DNA from: an uncultured Tenacibaculum sp. | GTDB taxonomy: Bacteria; Bacteroidota; Bacteroidia; Flavobacteriales; Flavobacteriaceae | Length of the DNA: 64,000 nt | Assembly (NCBI RefSeq): GCF_947498805.1 | Contig: NZ_CANMLT010000004.1 | Location: 372,001-436,000 of the forward strand | Reading direction: 5' to 3' | In this document: positions 61,807 through 64,000 of the stretch, piece after piece | How the letters are laid out: every line of letters begins with the position of its first letter | Numbering within the stretch: position 1 is the first letter of the stretch | Position numbers and translations under genes: made by a program | The notes under the pieces: generated by a model | The model's database searches: none | What the model was told of the DNA's origin: nothing | Seen by the model: only the letters and a program-made list of their open reading frames with translations

Positions 61807-63270
61807 TTGAAGGTTTTAAAAGACATATTATATAAAGTACAGATAGATTCAATCATTGGGTCTGTTGATGTTGAGGTTAATGCAGTTGAATTTGATTCAA
61901 GAAAGGTGCAAAAGGGAAGTCTTTTCGTGGCTCAAAAAGGAGTAACTGTTGATGGACATAAATTTATAAGTAAAGCACTAGACTTAGGAGCTAGTGTTGT
62001 TGTTTGTGAAGAGATTCCTGAAGATATTAAAGAAGGTGTTACGTATGTAAAAGTAAAAAGCTCGGATGTTGCATTGGCAATAATAGCGTCTAACTTTTAT
62101 GATAGCCCATCGTCTAAATTACAATTAGTTGGAGTAACAGGGACCAATGGAAAAACGACCATTGCTACGTTGTTGTATCAGCTGTTTAAAAATGCAGGAT
62201 ATAAAGTTGGGTTATTGTCAACTGTTAAAATAATGGTGAACAATACCGAATATAAAGCAACGCATACCACACCAAATTCAGTTGCAATTAATCAGTATTT
62301 GGCAAAAATGTTAGAAGAGGGTTGTGAGTATTGTTTTATGGAAGTGAGTTCACATGGGATTCATCAAAGTAGAACAGAAGGGTTAGAGTTTGTTGGTGGG
62401 GTTTTCACAAATCTTTCTCATGACCATTTAGATTATCATAGTTCTTTTGCTGAGTATAGAGATGTGAAAAAATCATTTTTCGATTCATTACCAAAATCAG
62501 CATTTGCATTGACAAATCTTGATGATAAGAATGGAATGATCATGCTTCAAAATACAAAAGCTAAGAAGCTAACCTATGCCTTAAAAACCATCGCAGATTT
62601 TAAAGCGAAAGTTTTAGAGAAGCGTTTCTCAGGAACTTTAATGACGATTAATAATATTGAGGTTTGGACAAAGCTCATAGGTCAATTTAATGCCTATAAT
62701 CTTTTAGCTATTTATGGTACTGCTGAAGCATTAGGTTTAGAGAAGCTAGAAGTGTTAAGGTTGGTGAGTGAATTAGAAAGTGTAAGTGGACGTTTTCAAT
62801 ACACCGTTTCTAAAAATAATATCACAGCAATTGTGGATTACGCACATACTCCAGATGCACTTAAAAATGTATTGGAAACAATTAATGATATACGTACAGG
62901 TAATGAAAGTGTAATTACTGTTGTTGGATGTGGAGGTGATCGTGATAAAACTAAAAGACCGAAAATGGCACATATAGCAAGTCATTTAAGTGGGCAAGTA
63001 GTATTTACATCAGATAATCCCAGAACTGAAGATCCGCAGTCGATTCTAGATGAAATGGAAGAAGGAGTGGCTTCAGAAAACTATAAAAAAACACTGTCAA
63101 TTTTAGATAGAAAACAAGCTATAAAAACCGCTTGTAAACTAGCTGATGAAGGAGATATAATTCTGATTGCAGGAAAAGGACATGAGAATTATCAAGAGAT
63201 TAACGGGGAGCGTTTGCATTTTGATGATTTTGAAGAAGTAACAGAGTGCTTTAATCAACTAAAAAACTAA
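61807..63270 (+). CDS. murE: UDP-MurNAc-tripeptide ligase MurE
   Basis: A 487-residue Mur ligase that adds the third residue of the stem peptide. ATP binding: [17 protein letters not shown] (near 112-128). The substrate motif DNPR in [10 protein letters not shown] near 400 is the signature for meso-diaminopimelate, so the peptidoglycan should be of the meso-DAP type. The TTG start at 61807 directly follows the ftsI stop and gives a normal N-terminus; no better start is visible. It lies five bases before mraY. Confidence 0.95.
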   Translation: MKVLKDILYKVQIDSIIGSVDVEVNAVEFDSRKVQKGSLFVAQKGVTVDGHKFISKALDLGASVVVCEEIPEDIKEGVTYVKVKSSDVALAIIASNFYDSPSSKLQLVGVTGTNGKTTIATLLYQLFKNAGYKVGLLSTVKIMVNNTEYKATHTTPNSVAINQYLAKMLEEGCEYCFMEVSSHGIHQSRTEGLEFVGGVFTNLSHDHLDYHSSFAEYRDVKKSFFDSLPKSAFALTNLDDKNGMIMLQNTKAKKLTYALKTIADFKAKVLEKRFSGTLMTINNIEVWTKLIGQFNAYNLLAIYGTAEALGLEKLEVLRLVSELESVSGRFQYTVSKNNITAIVDYAHTPDALKNVLETINDIRTGNESVITVVGCGGDRDKTKRPKMAHIASHLSGQVVFTSDNPRTEDPQSILDEMEEGVASENYKKTLSILDRKQAIKTACKLADEGDIILIAGKGHENYQEINGERLHFDDFEEVTECFNQLKN

Positions 63271-63274
63271 TAAG

Positions 63275-64000
63275 ATGCTGTATTATTTATTTCAATATTT
63301 AGAAAATGAATTCAACCTTGCTGGGGCAAGTGTATTTCAGTTTATAACATTTCGAGCTGCAGCAGCATTTATTTTATCCTTGTTAATTTCTACCATTTTT
63401 GGGAAAAGGATTATCAACTTTTTAAGAAAGCAACAAGTTGGAGAAACCGTTCGTGATTTAGGGTTGGAAGGACAAGTGCAAAAAGCAGGAACTCCAACAA
63501 TGGGAGGTGTAATAATTATTCTGGGAACTTTAATTCCTGTTTTGTTATTGGCGAAGCTTGAGAATATCTATATCATTATTTTATTAATCACAACTGTTTG
63601 GATGGGACTGATTGGTTTTGCAGATGATTATATAAAAGTATTTAAGAAAGATAAGGAAGGTTTAAAAGGTAGGTTTAAAGTCTTAGGTCAAGTAGGGTTA
63701 GGTATCATCGTAGGTTCTATGCTGTACTTTCACCAAGATGTAACCATTAAAGAGCAATTGCCTCAAGAGCAACAAGTAATTCAGGAAAATGGAAAGAAAA
63801 AGGTTTTTGGAGAAGAACATAAATCAACAAAAACAACTGTTCCATTTTTAAAGGATAATGAGCTTGATTATGCGAAAGCATTGAGTTTTTTAGGAGATGG
63901 TTATGAAAAATATGCTTGGGTGATTTTTATTCCGTTTGTAATTTTTATCATCACTGCTGTGTCAAATGGAGCTAATTTAACCGATGGAATAGATGGTTTA
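63275..64000 (+). CDS. mraY: Phospho-MurNAc-pentapeptide transferase MraY (3' end outside window)
   Basis: The gene begins at ATG63275 and stays open to the window edge (242 codons so far, of about 410 in Bacteroidota). Membrane spans, [15 protein letters not shown] (near 67-81), the Asp-Asp-Asp motif [12 protein letters not shown] (near 115) and NLTDGIDGL at the very end are classic MraY motifs. It moves phospho-MurNAc-pentapeptide to undecaprenyl phosphate to make lipid I. The insert between spans (about 158-200; EQLPQEQQ) is typical of Bacteroidota MraY. Confidence 0.95.
   Translation, partial: MLYYLFQYLENEFNLAGASVFQFITFRAAAAFILSLLISTIFGKRIINFLRKQQVGETVRDLGLEGQVQKAGTPTMGGVIIILGTLIPVLLLAKLENIYIIILLITTVWMGLIGFADDYIKVFKKDKEGLKGRFKVLGQVGLGIIVGSMLYFHQDVTIKEQLPQEQQVIQENGKKKVFGEEHKSTKTTVPFLKDNELDYAKALSFLGDGYEKYAWVIFIPFVIFIITAVSNGANLTDGIDGL

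Noticed and set aside
1..64000. CRISPR array, cas genes, rRNA genes or known anti-phage systems
   Set aside because: None was seen. The only regular repeats are the adhesin supermodules and the short operator repeats.

Overview
The window looks like chromosomal DNA of a marine Flavobacteriaceae bacterium (Bacteroidota), of the Tenacibaculum/Polaribacter type. The genus is an inference. The signs are AT-rich DNA; promoters of the form TTG-N17-23-TANNTTTG; start codons mostly without Shine-Dalgarno sequences; a 285-residue Bacteroidota-type RpoD; LytTR and LuxR-type membrane regulators; type IX secretion (T9SS) partner proteins (PorP/SprF, PorE-like OmpA, a CHU_C sorting domain); and a Bacteroidota-style mra/fts/mur cluster.

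Region 1 (1-2,570) is accessory. Two 3' halves of different tRNA-Leu genes (TAG at 440-492, CAG at 2470-2521), each followed by a terminator, bracket a compact set: a cold-shock protein, an RpoD-type sigma factor and a ribosomal protein bS21. tRNA 3' halves that begin at the anticodon loop are the usual scars of tRNA-targeted integration, so this looks like a remnant of mobile DNA carrying its own transcription and translation factors.

Region 2 (3,050-19,400) holds mixed accessory and metabolic genes: an M43 metalloprotease lipoprotein, an amine oxidase, a CPBP protease, a membrane LytTR regulator, an Arg/Asn-rich exported protein, an operon of a ClpP-like/M28 peptidase fusion with threonine-dehydratase-like, ornithine-cyclodeaminase-like and aminotransferase genes, an ABC-2 export operon, and a Fur/Zur - MerC - FolE locus whose operators overlap its promoter.

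Region 3 (19,900-38,650) is a surface-protein superlocus. Three tandem paralogous transmembrane regulators (export signal, galactose-binding-like sensor, membrane span, coiled coil, C-terminal LuxR-like HTH) precede a repeat adhesin, a second adhesin with a T9SS type B sorting domain, PorP/SprF, a PorE-like OmpA protein and a DUF4347 giant protein. The three large surface proteins are mosaics that share end domains and repeat units. Unusual non-coding DNA lies inside and just beyond this block.

Region 4 (39,450-57,900) is mostly housekeeping and cell-envelope genes: a nuclease, a thioesterase, a peptide ABC permease, MscS, a queuosine-precursor transporter, FabD, an M16 peptidase, GalE, a DegT aminotransferase, penicillin acylase, and a leftward run of alpha/beta hydrolase, EngB, RluA, AlkB, aldehyde dehydrogenase, nitroreductase and a small membrane protein. 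Region 5 (58,040-64,000) is the start of the division and cell-wall cluster: mraZ, rsmH, ftsL, ftsI, murE and mraY, the last cut by the window edge. Three GTGG boxes next to the mraZ promoter are the expected MraZ operator.

All calls come from reading the sequence and recalling family motifs; no database search was run.
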